NCBI GenBank assembly: GCA_030765065.1
Contig: CM060976.1
Location: forward strand, 59,876,539 to 59,940,538
Source of the DNA: Deroplatys truncata
Taxonomy: Eukaryota > Arthropoda > Insecta > Mantodea > Mantidae
Length of the DNA: 64,000 bases
Direction: 5' to 3'
Below the pieces are notes generated by a model that saw nothing but the letters and a program-made list of their open reading frames with translations, did not search any database and was not told where the DNA came from. This document shows positions 1 to 13,481 of this stretch, piece by piece (positions within the stretch are counted from its first letter, which is position 1; each line of letters starts with the position of its first letter). The translations under genes were made by a program, and so were the position numbers.

Positions 1-224
1 GCTCCCAGTGTACCTAAAGACCAGCATATAGCATCCAGCTCTTAAACCTTTGAACTATCTCTGTTATCTTTGTATTTGTAACGAAGTGTGCAATGCAGAT
101 ATTTTTGCAAAGGTTTATGTGGATTAAATGTAGTAGATAGAAAAATAAGCCTTAGTAAAAATAGTTTCTATATCCATTAATAAATATAGAAGGTAGAGAA
201 AGTCATGTGAATGTATCACATCAG
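1..224 (+). mobile_element. HINE-like repeat, 3' part, cut by window edge
   Basis: This is the 3' end of the window's commonest repeat. It carries GTAGAGAAAGT, then ATGTGAATGTATCACAT, which can fold as a small stem-loop, then CAGA and a T-tract. The upstream part (tail of the CATATAGC...CTCTTAAA block) matches the divergent copies at 32007-32840 and 63745-64000. The rest of the copy lies outside the window. Confidence 0.75.
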
Positions 225-1140
225 ATTTTTTTTTAAATTTGATACAATAAATGAAAAGAATCGCATTAGATTTTATGGTTTCTTAGCCAAATTGCCAACA
301 TATCTTCAAAGTATATATGACATATTGTACAATCCCTCAGTCTATTTCACAGTCTATATTTCTTTACACTGGAAAAACACAGTATTTACTATTATAACTA
401 TGGTTTTAATAATGCATTGCTCTGATCGGCCTCCTTTCTCCTATAGCACTCATTACGGAACGTGTGAACTTTAGGAGATGAAATCTGATGTATAAACTCA
501 TCAAAGGGTCCTTCATTTTACGTTAAATTCTGTGTATAGGTGCCTCAGCGTTAAGTTGTTTACCTCCGCTCAACAGGTAATATTCCTCAGTCGCACTAAC
601 ACTGGCAAGGTGTCCATTCCCTAACACCACAACACTATTATCTGTATACTACAGTGCTTCATTAAAATGAGCGAAATTATAGGCATTTATACCTTTCTCA
701 ACGAGGCAAGAGCCAAACAAAACAGACAGCTGTCAAATTAAATATCAGTGCTACTCTTCCTCTTCATTTTAATGCTTATTAACACCGCAGAACTAGAGTC
801 AGGAGCATGAACGAAGGCGGCTGAGTGTAGATTGCGCAGTAGCATTGCCTGGAGTCACGTTACCTGCTGGCCAATGAGCATCAGTGAGTTGTTGCTGCTT
901 TAAGAGTGTACATAGGGGCGCGTTAGCAGCATTCTTTGTCATTGAGTCAAGGCGCAGAGCGAGCGAGAAGGAAAGAAAGAGATACTGTATTATCTCTCCT
1001 CTCTTGTGCGCAGTAGCTTTGGGCCCACCCGCCTTCTTTTGTACTCCCGAATGTAGTAACACCAGAACATATTCAACCCGAAAGACCACTATTTGCCTAT
1101 GCAACTCCATTCATTATAAAAATCACTAAATGTAAGCTGT

Positions 1141-1310
1141 TCAGAGAGAAGAAAAGGGAGTTTATGAGATGAGTGTGGGGGGGAGAGAGTAGAAAATTTG
1201 AGAGAGGGAAGAAGAGGGAAAAGAGAAAGGGATGTAAATGGAGTTATGTAGGGGGAGAGAGAGGGGAGAGGGAAAGAAAAAGGGAGCGAGAGAAGATGAC
1301 AGAATAAACT
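1141..1310 (+). repeat. Polypurine (GA-rich) low-complexity tract
   Basis: About 170 bases are almost all A and G on this strand, including runs such as GGGGGGGAGAGAGAG and several GAGAGAGGGGAGAGG blocks, with only scattered T and C. Such a tract can form triplex-type DNA in principle. No function is visible. Confidence 0.7.
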
Positions 1311-1422
1311 CCGTATTTAACGCAATAATGCGAGCGGAATTGCTGGTTCAGCTGTTTTAACATACAAAGTAGTAAGGAAAACGGATTTTAAACAATTATG
1401 CATGACAACATTATACGCTACA

Positions 1423-1433
1423 GCAACAACAAC

Positions 1434-1487
<54 letters not shown>
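1423..1487 (+). repeat. (AAC)n-(AAT)n microsatellite
   Basis: A few AAC units run directly into about 17 AAT units (CAACAACAACAATAATAAT...). It is a compound trinucleotide microsatellite. Confidence 0.95.
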
Positions 1488-1656
1488 TCACAAGAAACTC
1501 AACTAGGAGATTGCAGAAACAATGCTACGCGGCGTGTCAGCTAAAGTAGGTTTATTTACAAACCAATTAATCTGCAGGTTACCTTTCCCCCTCCCCCATT
1601 TATTTTGAATGTTTTCATTTGGATGTAACAGCCAATTGAATGTTACATTGATTCAC

Positions 1657-1905
1657 CTAAAGGAAAGGCTGTCTTCGGCAGGATCCATCCAACAATATTT
1701 TGGTGACACATGCTAGGTAACAATATGAAGCCTCATTGGTGTCCCAGCTTTCATCCTTATCTAGCGCAAAGTGAAACGCAACAATAATGGTATCCGGAAC
1801 AAAATTATAGAAGTATTGAAAAAGTATTGACAATTTATTCCAAAGTATTAGATGCTTCGATACCACTGAGTGTCGAGGTAGTATCCAGATCCAATCCCTG
1901 CTTTC
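1657..1905 (+). mobile_element. hAT-type terminal fragment, related to 17690-17931
   Basis: This stretch matches the right part of the hAT element at 16272-17931. Shared blocks in the same order are CTTTCATCCTTATCTAGC, AAACGCAA, TTATTCCAAAGTATTAGA and CTTCGATACCACTGAGTGTCGA. No left half or target duplication was found here, so it is a fragment of a related element. A 108-residue open frame on the other strand is an accident of this repeat. Confidence 0.55.
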
Positions 1906-2626
1906 TACAACAATGCAAAATTTTGCTTCAATGCAAATATTAGACCGGTTTGTTTTCTTTGTATGTTTGCTCTGAATTTCCAACTGAACCGAGTTTTAAC
2001 AAATCCAACAGCATGTTTGTTTGCACTACCTTGATAACATTTTGTAGGCTGCCAATTGTAGAGTCAGCATAAAGCGCACCAAATCAGTGCTGAGCCGGGA
2101 ACCATCAATATGCTGCGACAAAAGTAGCAGATATGTCCATACGCTACGGTATGCAAACTAAGGACGCTGTGGGAAGTGAAACTGAATATAATAAACCTTG
2201 AAACAAAGAGCCTCCCCCTCTGGGGAAGAGAACATTGTTGCTGGAGTTTTCCCAGGGCTACTCTGTTATCGAACTCTGTCGCATTCCATTCGTCCTGGTA
2301 GCTCGCAACTGACAAGTCATTTGGCTTCATTTCAATAACAAAGCACCATCTATGTCTTTTTGTCCTGACTGAAACATTAAATTGATTCTACTGAACTACT
2401 TTAAGTGTGGAGAAACACGCTCCCTGTTAGCAAACTTTGAGGAGAACTTGCAGAGTTACATCGCAAACCAAGTTACTCAAAAAGTAAACTCTGCCATGAA
2501 TCTCGGAAAGCATTCAACCGATTTCATTGTAATCCTTTCACCATTGAAAATCAGCGTTCTTTCCGATGGATATAGCCTACATGATGCTGCCTAATTCCAA
2601 TTCCTAAATGATTAAAATATTACAAA
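1906..2626. other. No feature recognised
   Basis: I see no coding similarity, inverted termini or tandem repeat. Open frames of 70-88 codons occur but look like chance. Confidence 0.5.
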
Positions 2627-3878
2627 TCTGATGTGTTATATTCTTATTACTTTCTCTACCCACTATCGTTACTTCTATATAGCCTCCACAAACCATCCTT
2701 ACGAAAGCTTATTTTCCATTTACTTCATGTTAAACCTTTGTAAAAATGGCTTCATTACACATTTCGTTACAGATACAAGAGGAAACCAAATCGATAGTCA
2801 AATGTTTGAAACCTAGTCGCCATATGCTGGCCTAGAATAGAATATTATACGACAAGACTATAATGGTAGTACTTAAAATATGAGCATGTTTATGAAACGA
2901 GCGGTAGCGAGTTTTATCATTTTCATACGAGTTTCTTGTTGACGACACTATAATTTAAAAAACTGAAGTTTTTACAGAAAGATCTTAACTTATTAATTGT
3001 GTGAAATTAAATGCTGATTAGATGACAGAATTGATGGCAGGACCTTGAGTGCAGATAATGTAAAAGCAACACATATTGAAGCAAAGGAAATGAACACAAT
3101 TTATTAAAATATTAAAATTACAATCAACAAAATTTATTTTATTTTAAATACGCATATTTCATTGTTTATCTGGGGAATGGATCCCAGCGGACTCCTGCTT
3201 TAAAGGTGTTAAAAGCTGCGCGCGCCGCCGAATGAGATCATAATGAGTCGCTGAAGTATTATGGATGTCATAATAGTTAAGTTACGTCATATGTAATGAC
3301 CGCACAGCGTGGTCCATACTCTTTCTAGGACATCGCGGGAAATAACTGAATATTGACGTACTTTAAAAAAACACGACATTCAAACCAATAATAATGGATA
3401 TCTCTAAAATGGCTAATGCCACAAAAAAGTTCTTTTAGATAAATTGTGTATTTTAAAGATCTACATTTTTTATGCAGTATGCTTTTGTCTCTCTCTTACG
3501 ATTTAGCAGTAATATAAAATTATACAAAATTTCTTCCGAATGAAGAGGACTTAATAGGCTATTCCCTGAAAATCCCAAATCCTTTTAATTAAAATTGTTA
3601 CAGCCATTTTGATAAATATTGAAATTTTCTAAAAATCTTTCAGGTGGAGGTTAATCTGGAAGGATTGGATTTTCTTAAAAAATATTCGCGTCGCATCCTT
3701 GGAAGACTGAATGCCAAGTTTGATTATTTATGGAACATTTCGTCTTTTGCGTTATGCTGTTCACAGGCACAAACACACACAAAATCTGGTGGGTGATTCA
3801 AGGGACCTCAAAACATATATTTCCGATGAAATCTTGACATCACATTTTTGGTGTAAATACGTAGTATAGTAAATGAAA
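2627..3878 (-). mobile_element. HINE-like repeat, divergent copy with internal insertion
   Basis: On the + strand it begins TCTGATGTGTTAT...ACTTTCTCTAC (the inverted stem-loop end) and ends near 3878 after the block GAAATCTTGACATCACATT and GTAGTATAGTAAATG. The usual internal order can be followed: ATATCTCTAAAATGGCTAATG, TTTGTCTCTCTCTTACG, CGTCGCATCCTTGGAAGA and a short ACACACACA core. The sequence from about 2836 to 3300 is absent from the other copies and appears to be inserted material of unknown type, rich in AT with a GC-rich patch at 3218-3230. Confidence 0.7.
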
Positions 3879-4529
3879 ATTATTTACAAGGCCTGTATAC
3901 TATAATATAAACACATCGAGTCATGAAATAAATTACTTTAGAAGAGGATTCAACATTGTTTAATAATACTTTAATTAGAGTTCTTTAACTGCAGGTCTCA
4001 TCGCGACTTAAATGTTATTAACTGTCAGATTTGTGGATTTCTTCAAGCATTTTGGTTTCTTTTGATATTACATCAAAAAGTCTCTTTACATGGTAGTTAA
4101 TTAAAAATGGGCCTTCACAACTAGTAATGTTTTCATAGTCAACTTTCGGTCTGTTTCTCTCATCAGATGACAGAATTTACTGAAGAAAATATATGTTCTA
4201 CAGGTGCATTGCTTCCTGGTAGTGCCAAAAAAACCTATCATATTTGTCATATTTTTACATTCTTTATTGCTTACCTATAGTAAATATTGCTTTCCACCTA
4301 ATGATATCATTTATATATTTTTTCTTTTCGGTATAATTATACTTATATCAATTGATAATAATAACTTCAACAAACATTCACTAGTCAGTGACACTGGCCC
4401 TTACACTTTTTGAACTGAAACAGTTGTTACCCCGAATTTCTTCTACCTGCGAGAGTAAAGGAAGAGTAAAGCACAAAGCCAAAGAATACACGTTGTATGC
4501 ATTAAAGCCAGCGATGTTACAAAAAAAAA
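3879..4529. other. No feature recognised
   Basis: AT-rich sequence between two HINE-like copies. The 69-codon frame at 4204-4413 is hydrophobic and of low complexity, and I cannot support it as a gene. Confidence 0.5.
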
Positions 4530-5281
4530 TCTGATGTGTTACACTCACATGACTTGCTCTACTCTTGTACAAACTATTTTTACAAACGCTTATTCTCCAT
4601 ATGCTTCATGTTAATCGTGATGTTAATCCTATTGCTAATTTTCTTGTAGGTTCAAGGTGAGTATGGTACGCTTTAAGCGATAGTCCAATCTTTTAAGAGC
4701 TGGTTGCTATGTGGCGCATTCCATTCTCTAACGAATTCCCATTTGAGAAAAAGTATAAGTATTGGAAAATTTAAGGGAATAACAAGCAATATCTCGAAAA
4801 TGGTTCACTCAACAACAAAACTTTATGTAACATAAATTGTGTATTTTAACGCGATCTACATTTTTTGTGTAGTAAAATTTTGTCTATCTCTTATGGTGAC
4901 AATCCCAGAAAATTCGAGATATACATTTCATTTGTCATGAAAATCTTAAACTTGTGATATTTTAATCAAAATCGTTAAGAGCCATTTTTGATAAAATTAA
5001 AATTTTCGAAAAATGTTCCATGTTAAGGGTAATCTGGGGTGGGGGTATTTTCGTGTCGCATGTCTGGAAGATACTGAACCTAAATACCAGGTTTGGTGTT
5101 TATCCGACTGTTCGTTTCTGAGTTATGCTGTTCACAAACACACACACGGACGTTTCCAAAAATGCGTTTTTTTTGGATTCAGGGGGTCTCAAAATATATA
5201 TTTTCGGTGAAATCTCGGTATCGAATTTTTGGGTGGAATGCAATACTTCCCCTACTTACTATACGTAGTAGAGAAAGTAAT
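4530..5281 (-). mobile_element. HINE-like repeat, near complete
   Basis: The + strand runs from TCTGATGTGTTACACTCACA with CTCTACTC just inside, to the CTATACGTAGTAGAGAAAGTAA terminus. The end inverted repeat (ACTTTCTCTACT-type) and the stem-loop are both visible. The core CACACACACGG is short. The frame MFHVKGNLGW... across 5013-5210 recurs in the other copies but shifts and breaks between them, so it is not a gene. Confidence 0.85.
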
Positions 5282-8103
5282 ATATCAAAGAAACAACTAT
5301 TTAAATTGAATTGTGCGTAAAAATAAATGGAAAACCAGAGCATCAAAATGCCCTAGTGAAACAAAATGTTCCAAGAGAAAAAAAACGGGGCATTTAGTCG
5401 TCTTGAAAGAAGTTGTCGGGACACTGGGACATGTTAAAAATCGGGACTGTCCCGGGAAAAATGTATGGATGGGAACCGTAGTGTAGTAACATTCAGCCAT
5501 ATAGCAGTTACATTTTAGAAATCGTATAGCCCCAGTTGCATATTACATTGTACAGTGCCTTTGTTTTATGCCAAGGCCGCGGATCGCGATATTGCGTGCT
5601 CCGCACATAGTTTACTGCACTGAGGGGTTTTCCGTTCCATAACTCCCGCGTTATTTACTCACGAGTGTTTGTTAGTAACATGTATGTAATGGGTACTAAC
5701 CTTGCTATAAGTGCTGAAAGTGGTGTGCATCTGTAAGACATTTTTGACATCGTGGATGAAATTACCATTCACACGCTTAAGTTCTTGTTGCGTAATTTTC
5801 ATAATTTATGATTTTATATTGTCCTTAAGTTCGTCTATGGTCTGGGAATTGTTCTCATAAACTTTATTTTTAGCGTTTAGAGATCCGGTTGTCTACATTT
5901 ATTGACCAAACATCTCAAGGTGTTTCTACCAGGAACTGGATAACTAGGAAATTTCTGCTGAAATTGTCTACACACCTGTCTACATAATTCAGTTTTCACG
6001 TATGTATCGTATATAAAAATACGCTGTTCAAGCGTGAATTTTTGGCAGGCATTTCTGTGGACTAATAAGAGAATAACACTCCTAAGGAAATTACACCCAA
6101 CATACTATTGTCGAAACAATTCACAACACGAAGACAAAACAACGACTGAGACAGCTCACAGTGTTAAATGTACCATTGGCATATCCTGCACCGCTTCTGC
6201 GCAGTGGCGTAATACCGAGGTCACTGTTGTCTCGGCCGATACGCGTAGAAGGCGTTGTGGTCTTGGCACTGTATTTGTACTACATTTTTGTTATATTTAC
6301 ACTGAAAATTCAGCCTTAATGGCTAACAAAATATATGTTTAACTATACTGAAAATAAAAACATAATACTTTTTCTAAGTAAAGAAGCGGTTAAAAAGTGT
6401 GATATTTTCAAAAATATTCGCATCGTATCCTCGAAAGATGCGCATTTCACATGCCAAATTTCGTGTTCTATAGTTTCGTTCCTGCCACATATGGAAGGTT
6501 CCAGGTCTGGGCAGTGAAGAGATCAGATCTTTCCCCTCACCTTGACTTACCTGCTTGCCCTACAAGTGGTACAGACTAGCTGTCCCATAAATGCGCCAAG
6601 GTCATTCTAGGCTCTCCAGAGTGAGTCCTAATTTACATCAGCCGTCAATCAAACAGGGTTTGGTCATTAATTTGTACCATTCATGCCTTCGAACACAAAT
6701 AAGCTTGTACATACGGGCAAGTTCGATATACTGAAGCTCGAACGGTGTGCCGCTCTTGCTCCATTCCATTCCGTTTGGTATACCAAACGGGTTAGTGTAT
6801 CATTCGTGTGCGAACGCCCAGTGTGATCAGACCAAGGTGAAGGCTCAGTCTGTTTACTTCACTGAATTGTTGGAACCTTATGCTCCGTCTAAATTGGCGT
6901 GATATTCCGATATGGATTCGAGTGCTACAAGTGAAAGTATTTTCTTAAAATTTAATGTAGGAGTTTATCAGTTAGAACATAAAACCGAAAGATAGATGTG
7001 TGGACTCAAATAATTATAATTAATAATAATATCTTAATAATAAGAAGTGCTAAGTGCCTCTATACACTTAAGAAAACACTCCTTGATTTTATTTTTATAT
7101 TATTTGTAATTTCGTATTCATATTCCATCAGAGGTTTTTGTCATTTTGTGTTAAAGGTTGGTAGTAACAATTTACTTTAACCACAGTTGTGTAATTTCTT
7201 GAGTTTAAAGAATACTCATTCTTTAATTTACTGTATTACATATCTATAATTTGATGTTTGTTTAATTAAATGTTTATTCACATGATTCTGACTTGTTGCT
7301 TCCTCTAACTGAAATTCTGAATGAAACTGTATATAAAACGTGTATGATATTTATTTTGGAACATATTTTAATGTATGTTTTAATTAGGGATAATGACAGA
7401 AGAGAAACGTGACGAAATGGAATTTATGTATCGTAATGTAACAAGTTTTGACCGTAAAAGTAGGTAGAAACAGAGTCGAAAACAAATAGTATGGTATGCG
7501 CTATTGCCATTCATTTGCCTTGAAGCACTGAAACAATTATTATTAAGCGTGACAACAACGCCATGATGTGAACTCTTGAAAGTGCGAATACTCGAACGAT
7601 TAAATGCCCATTTCCCACGAGTGCATATGAAACAGAAGCTCAACCACATTTCGGTATATATGTTGCTTTTTTTGAATGAGTTGACTCAAGAAATGAAACC
7701 AACGAGTTTCATTATGTACCGTAGTATGAAACGTAAAAGTAAAAACGAGCAAAACGTTTGTCCTTGACAGAAGTTCGCAGACTCGCACATGCATGTTGTT
7801 GTTAACGATGTTAAGGGTCTCAATAAAACTTCTAGCGAATTAGCGACCGCTCTTACATATGATTAAAAGATTACAAATGGAAAAATAAATTAAAGGCGCA
7901 CAAAATACACTATGTATTTTAAATTGAGTGACTAGAAAAAGAGTATGATAAAAAAAATTCCCTACACCAAAGTATTCTACATCGCAAGCACAGCCCTTAA
8001 GTAGCCTCATCATTTGTATTTGCACTAAGAAACAATGTAAAAGTGATAAAAATTAAGGCATTTCAAGCATCCTTCTTCATAGAGTATACATCTTCCCCAA
8101 CAA
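5282..8103. other. No gene recognised (2.8 kb)
   Basis: No convincing coding region. Small structures are CGGGACTGTCCCG (5442-5454), a possible HINE-like scrap at 6395-6480 (TCAAAAATATTCGCATCGTA then CCTCGAAAGATG), and the perfect palindrome at 6771-6790. The frame at 6034-6342 (102 codons) overlaps no known family. Confidence 0.5.
6771..6790. repeat. Perfect 20-bp palindrome
   Basis: CCGTTTGGTATACCAAACGG is its own reverse complement with no spacer. The flanks do not extend the symmetry clearly. It could be the centre of a fold-back repeat or a dyad protein-binding site, and nothing in the context decides this. Confidence 0.85.
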
Positions 8104-8690
8104 ACGGGATGGTTCAGGCGGTAACATCTGTGGCTCGCATTCGGGAGGCCGTGGGTTGGATTCCTGCGGCCGAACTTCCTGACCCATGTATTTTTTTGGG
8201 GTTTCCCCTGGTCGCCAGGCAAATGCTGGGAAGGATCATTACATCCACCAAATTTCCTGCCTCTCCATTTCATCTCCATTCTCATTTCACTTCATCTTTC
8301 ATCTGCTTGGTTTCTTTCAGAGTTGCAAGTGTCGGCTGGAGGTCCAGCAGTTACATTGCAGGAGAAAAAAATGCTCTGAGTAAACCTTCGTCCCCCGGAC
8401 TGCGAGCGGTCTCCGCAATTCTCGTACCCCCAGGGGATGTGTAAGCCCACAGGGGGAGGGGTAGGCTGCACAGCCAGCACCTGGGTAGTTCAAATCTGTA
8501 AATGGTAGCGACCCTGCCCTCTGTCTGTGGTGCGTCCTGGTCCAGCCCCCCCTCTGTCTCCTCTCGCCTCATCCCTCCCTACCGGGGGCGCCCCGTCAGG
8601 GATCTAGGCACAAAAGATTCGCTTCTAGTCCTATCCTGTCTTGTTAACGTCTTCCCAAGTATTCAGCCGAGATGAATGAATGTTTAAATG
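8104..8690 (+). mobile_element. tRNA-derived SINE, long tail
   Basis: The tRNA-like head at 8104-8176 has a box A (TGGTTCAGGCGG) and a box B (GGGTTGGATTCCTG), the internal RNA polymerase III promoter layout. The head (GGCGGTAAC...CGCATTCGGGAGG) is shared with the SINEs at 51962 and 60496. The following TTCCTGACCCATG...CAGGCAAATGC module is shared with 34572. The GC-rich downstream part has no match elsewhere in the window. Open frames here on both strands are shadows of the SINE. The 3' end is approximate. Confidence 0.7.
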
Positions 8691-11600
8691 CATTCTGAAG
8701 AACTTACCTAGTGTGCGAAGATTGATTCCTTGCAAGATCTATTCTTAGCAAAATAACATCCGGAATCCTCTCAAGTGCTCATTAATTTCTATCCAGCATT
8801 GATAAATTGAGTAGTTAGGCTCTGTGTTATTTTTGCACATTTAGTATAGGCGGCAGATCAAGCAGAATGAGAGGTACACAAATGTGTTCTGCGTCAATGT
8901 TTTATCAGTTTGAATATTTGCCTTTTATGTTTGTATTTTATGTTAATCAACTGAACTGCTGATTACTTTAGATAACTGTATGCTTTGTCAGTCATGATTT
9001 ACATTTCTGCATAAAACAAACAACATTTTCAATTAGTACCCATATTATTTTGTAATGCAAGATAATTCAAATATAATTAATTTAAAGGTGAAGTACTTAA
9101 AAAGTGAATATCTGTCAGCAAATGAACTGATAGAACATTCACAGAAATTCTCCTACTTGTCACCATTTTATTTATGATAGTTTTACAGTTTTTTTTACAA
9201 AGATGTTAATTTTTCTATCCACTTTCTTTACATTCTACAGAATAAATGTTATCTGTTTAAAAAGCAGATAAACTAACTAGTCTTGCTATTGCTAACTCTT
9301 TACACGATTTCCTGACATTTCTTAAATTTGTATGGAAAATGCAAGAATTTATTCAAGAACTCCATATAGAGCCATAGACTAAGCTTTTGTGTTTTTCTAA
9401 AGGGAGACTAAATGGTATGTTGCAAAAATGACAATATTAGTCTTTTATGTAGTCTCATAAATGGAATTACTTTTTTAATATACAGGGCGGATCATTTATC
9501 TGAACATCATCTCATAACTACTTCTTCCCGAACCTTTTGTTCACATTCACCATTCCTAGTAAGTAGTTTGTTCTAATCCAATGTTCCAGCCAATTCATTT
9601 TCCTCATCTTGAATCTTTCTTAAATTGTTCTTCTCTTTTAAAATATCTTTATTATTCGTTAATTGGTTTGTCTGTCCGTAAGATCCATATCATATCTATA
9701 ACCAGATCCTTCCAATGATTTTACTATGTTTTTCATAGTAACCTCCAAGTTTTCGTATTATCAACCCCACACAGTTCACTCACAGTATTTCACTAACGGC
9801 TTCCTAGTTGTTTCTTCAATGATCCATAGAAACTGTTTTTTTTAATCAAAAGCCTCCTTTTCCTGACCTCTGACTTCTTGGCAACAGCTCATATTACCAA
9901 TATGATCGGAGAGGGGTTTTAGTAATTAAACCATCAAGTTAGGAACACACCGAGGGTTGATGGCAAGGGAAGGTGGAAGCGACTGCGATCTTGTAGTGTT
10001 CTCTGTAAACAAATATGAAGGACAACTGAAGGCCTACACCCTGCTTCGAAAGTAGGTAAATTAGGATTAAGAAATACTATTAGAAGAAAGAAAGCAATGC
10101 ATGTGCATAATGATAGTGCGAAATTGGTTAATGAAAGCTACGAAGCAATCATTTCAAAAGTATTACATGTTTTAAAGTAATATCCATTATTATTATTGGT
10201 GCATGACGTAGAGTCTGTAAAATTTCTGATCTGTAGCTTGGGGCTGAGGAAGTTGAATGCCTACTTTCCTCATTGCTCGTTTCTCATAATGTTACTTGTA
10301 CCTTGTGTTTAATTGAATTACAATGTTGTTTCATAATGCATAAACACATTTTAGGACTATGTTACATCTGATGGTTTTGCCATTAGTGCTGAAGTGTTTC
10401 CTGCCACATTCAGCCACAAGTAATGCTAATTCTGAGGTAAAAAACTCTTCTTTCTTTTAGGCATATTGCCACAGTTCTCCACTGGTATACATTATGCAGC
10501 GAATAAATGGAAAGCCGTAACGAAACCGCCTGTTGGGGAGGGGAGGAGTGTGTCCGTCATAGTACCTGACGTCACCATGCAGTATAGGATTGCTCTGTTT
10601 ACTTACTAAAACCCTCTGCCTGCTTATGATACAATCGAAATATCCAAAGCTGCCACTTAATCCACTACTTCATTTCGGATTCGCAAGTACAGATTTTCTA
10701 TTCTTTTTCAATAATCACATTCGCTGTCTTTTTTTTTTATTATTTATCTTCATCCGACAATTCTCATATCCATTGCCATATTCCGCAGTGCTTTTTCCTT
10801 CTACTTCTGTAAATTGTATTTTTACTCCTCCTACTACCATCCGTCGTAATTTGGAATAATTATTCACCAAATTCTGCATGTAGATGATAAAAATAGTAGA
10901 TGACACCTTCCTAAATTATGACAAAATTTAATGGAGTTCAATGAATATTACGGAAATGGTTAATGCCACAAAGCCTTTATTCTAATTAAGAAGCCCATAT
11001 GTTTCTTAGGTTTTAACATATGTATGTTGAAACTGCAATTATGTGCAGAAGCAAGTAATTTGATAAATAATGTCTAACCTTATATGACTTTAAGATTAAT
11101 TTTAGAAGCACATATAATATCGGCTGGGAAACAGACTTTTCTGGAAATAGAAAATACTGTTTTGTTAAAGCGGCTCCGGTATGTAGGGTGGTGAATGCGT
11201 GACCAGGACAAAAGACCCTAAGATTTTGAAGTTAAAGTAAAAAACAGTTAGCAAAAAACGTGTTTTATCTTGAGATTACATCAGTTCTCATGGGAACGAT
11301 CAGAATGTTTGTTTCAGAAACATGTGAGAAAGCTAAATGGCGATTCACTATAATATTTGTCCACCAATAGGAAAATTATATTTATTTTAAGGAAATTATG
11401 TCGACAAATGATACTAAAGCAAGTTGTCATGTGTTTGAAGCGAAACTTACATGGAGAGATCTAAAAGACAGGAGTAAGATTACTTGCAATTGGGGGGGGG
11501 GGTCGTACGTAGTCGGAAATTAAAGGACTTGAAATTTTGGAACCATCTGCATTTTGAAGTATGCGTGGGCGAACCCGTTAAACTTATAAGCTGAAGGCAC

Positions 11601-13481
11601 ATAAAAAGGGCAATGCAACATAAAGTGAAACTACGCGCCGGTATGTAGTGCTAGCAAACGTGCGATTTTCGTAATTGGTGGTAAAATAAGTATATAGCGA
11701 ACAATTCCAGAAATCGGCCTCTGACGCGAATCTATAAATATTTGTGTGGCAGAATCGAACTCGGAGTGGAGCTAAAGGGAGCGTAACAGAGTGCGCGTAA
11801 ATAAAGTTACTCAACCACAATGATATCTGGGCTAAGCATCAGATAACCGACCCGAGATTAAGAGATCCACCATTACACCCACTTCCTGTATCTCCCCCTC
11901 TCCTTCCCGCCGCGAGGATAATCCCACTCCAATTTTTAGAAAATTCAAAATATGCAGTTAATTTGCCATGGTATTATCTCAGACTTGCTTTAGTCTAAAC
12001 CGTTTGGTACGTTTAGGAGAAAAAAATGAGGTTTTCTTTCCATATAAACGGTTGTTTGGGATGTGGAAAATGTGCTTTACTTCCTTAAAAGGCACTTGGC
12101 TTTAAGTATGAAATTCGATATTTATGCTTTTATCTATAGAGATCAGTAGTTTCATCTTCTAAACCACGCTTGGTACCATTATAGGAACAAGTATTTTTAC
12201 GTTTTTTCTGTATGTAGAACTCATTGCACGTGACAAAATGATTTCATATTTCATAATGTTTTGGTTAAATCTTCATATAATCCAGATATTCTATTCAGGC
12301 ATTCTGCGAAACACATTTAGAAACCGAAGCCACTCCTTTAAGAGACGTTTCTGGTAAAAAAAAACCCCACCACCCTTTCCAACAACTCAGGTACAGTTGA
12401 GAAAATGTATTTCCTCCATGGGACGTCACCTGCGAAATTAAACGCCCTCTATTTGTGAGGAGATTTTATTTTTCGCGAACCGGTGCTTTTAGTGTGTATT
12501 GAAAATAGTATTAAGCAATGTCAAAGCAACTTCTTTCTCTTTGTTTCTAAATTTAAGGATTTCACAATTATTAAAATCTATAAACCCCTTGTAATTTGTT
12601 GGATTTTTTATGTTTATTATTAAATGTGGACAAAATCTACAAGGCCTATAATTTTAAAGCACTGCCAAAACCCCTAAGGGGTAAGATATTGCGGTTTTAA
12701 ATATATATTTCACAATATTTTGATATTTTTATGCTCATACTTGGCAAAAATCTTGCATATTTTGGAAATTTTTTCTTGTGTCCAGTTATTATACAAGACA
12801 ATTTGGGTCTTTTGCAGATAGTTTCCCCTGCAAACCTCGCAAGGTGAATATCCGGTGAAATATCAATACTCAGTTTTTTAGTGAAGTGTAATAGTTTTAA
12901 ATAGGCAAACAGTAATGGAATTAAAATTTTTAAAATAAATTATTCTAATCAAAGGTTTAAGCATTGCAGGGTTTTATACATTCTAGTCAACTTTGCAATC
13001 TCCCCACAGTACCTAATTTGTCACTGTGGTTTCTGCCTATATGATAATGTCTATTCTTGGTATATTACCGCAAACGAAATTAGAAATCTGGAGCATCGGG
13101 ATCACTAAACAGACATGTTAACACAAAACTATGAAGGAGTGTCTATGTATATTTTAAAATTCGGAAAAAAGTATTGCATGATACAAACAGAAATTTTATT
13201 CCAGTTTTGTTTGCATTTTTAACGACCTGAAATGGAGTAGTTCAACTCCTTTTAGCATTTTTGTAGCCCTTTATATAATTATATTACACCTCTGTGTGTA
13301 TTGAACATTTTAATGATAGCTAGTTCACCAATGTGTATTTATATTACCGTAAATGAATCGCAAATCCCTTCCGGTGGTAACATAACGAATGCGGTTTTGC
13401 CGGTGGCTGAGTTATGAAATTGCCCAAAAAAAGTTTAAATATTTTTGTTACCCCTACTCAGTCGCCTCGTAGAAGTAATAT
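8691..13481. other. No feature recognised (4.8 kb)
   Basis: The longest stretch in which I recognise nothing. Open frames do not exceed about 90 codons and resemble no family. A short stretch at 10940-10980 (GGAAATGGTTAATGCCACAA) looks like a scrap of the HINE-like repeat. A G-run lies near 11491-11500. Old, unrecognisable repeats or regulatory DNA are equally possible. Confidence 0.5.

Larger units (their letters stand above)
225..1640. other. No gene seen; purine-rich tract and microsatellite
   Basis: There is no recognisable coding sequence. Short open frames around 799-1129 overlap on both strands and resemble nothing known to me. The stretch holds the purine-rich tract at 1141-1310 and the AAC/AAT microsatellite at 1423-1487. 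Confidence 0.6.

Noticed and set aside
799-1129. Opposed frames of 103 and 81 codons
   Set aside because: They overlap on both strands and match no family.
5013-5210. Recurring reading frame (GNLGW...VASLEDTEPKYQVWC...) in many places
   Set aside because: It appears only inside HINE-like copies, in different frames and with stops, and tracks nucleotide similarity. There is no sign of protein-level conservation.
8043-8572. Frames of up to 133 codons on both strands
   Set aside because: They are shadows of the GC-rich tRNA-derived SINE.
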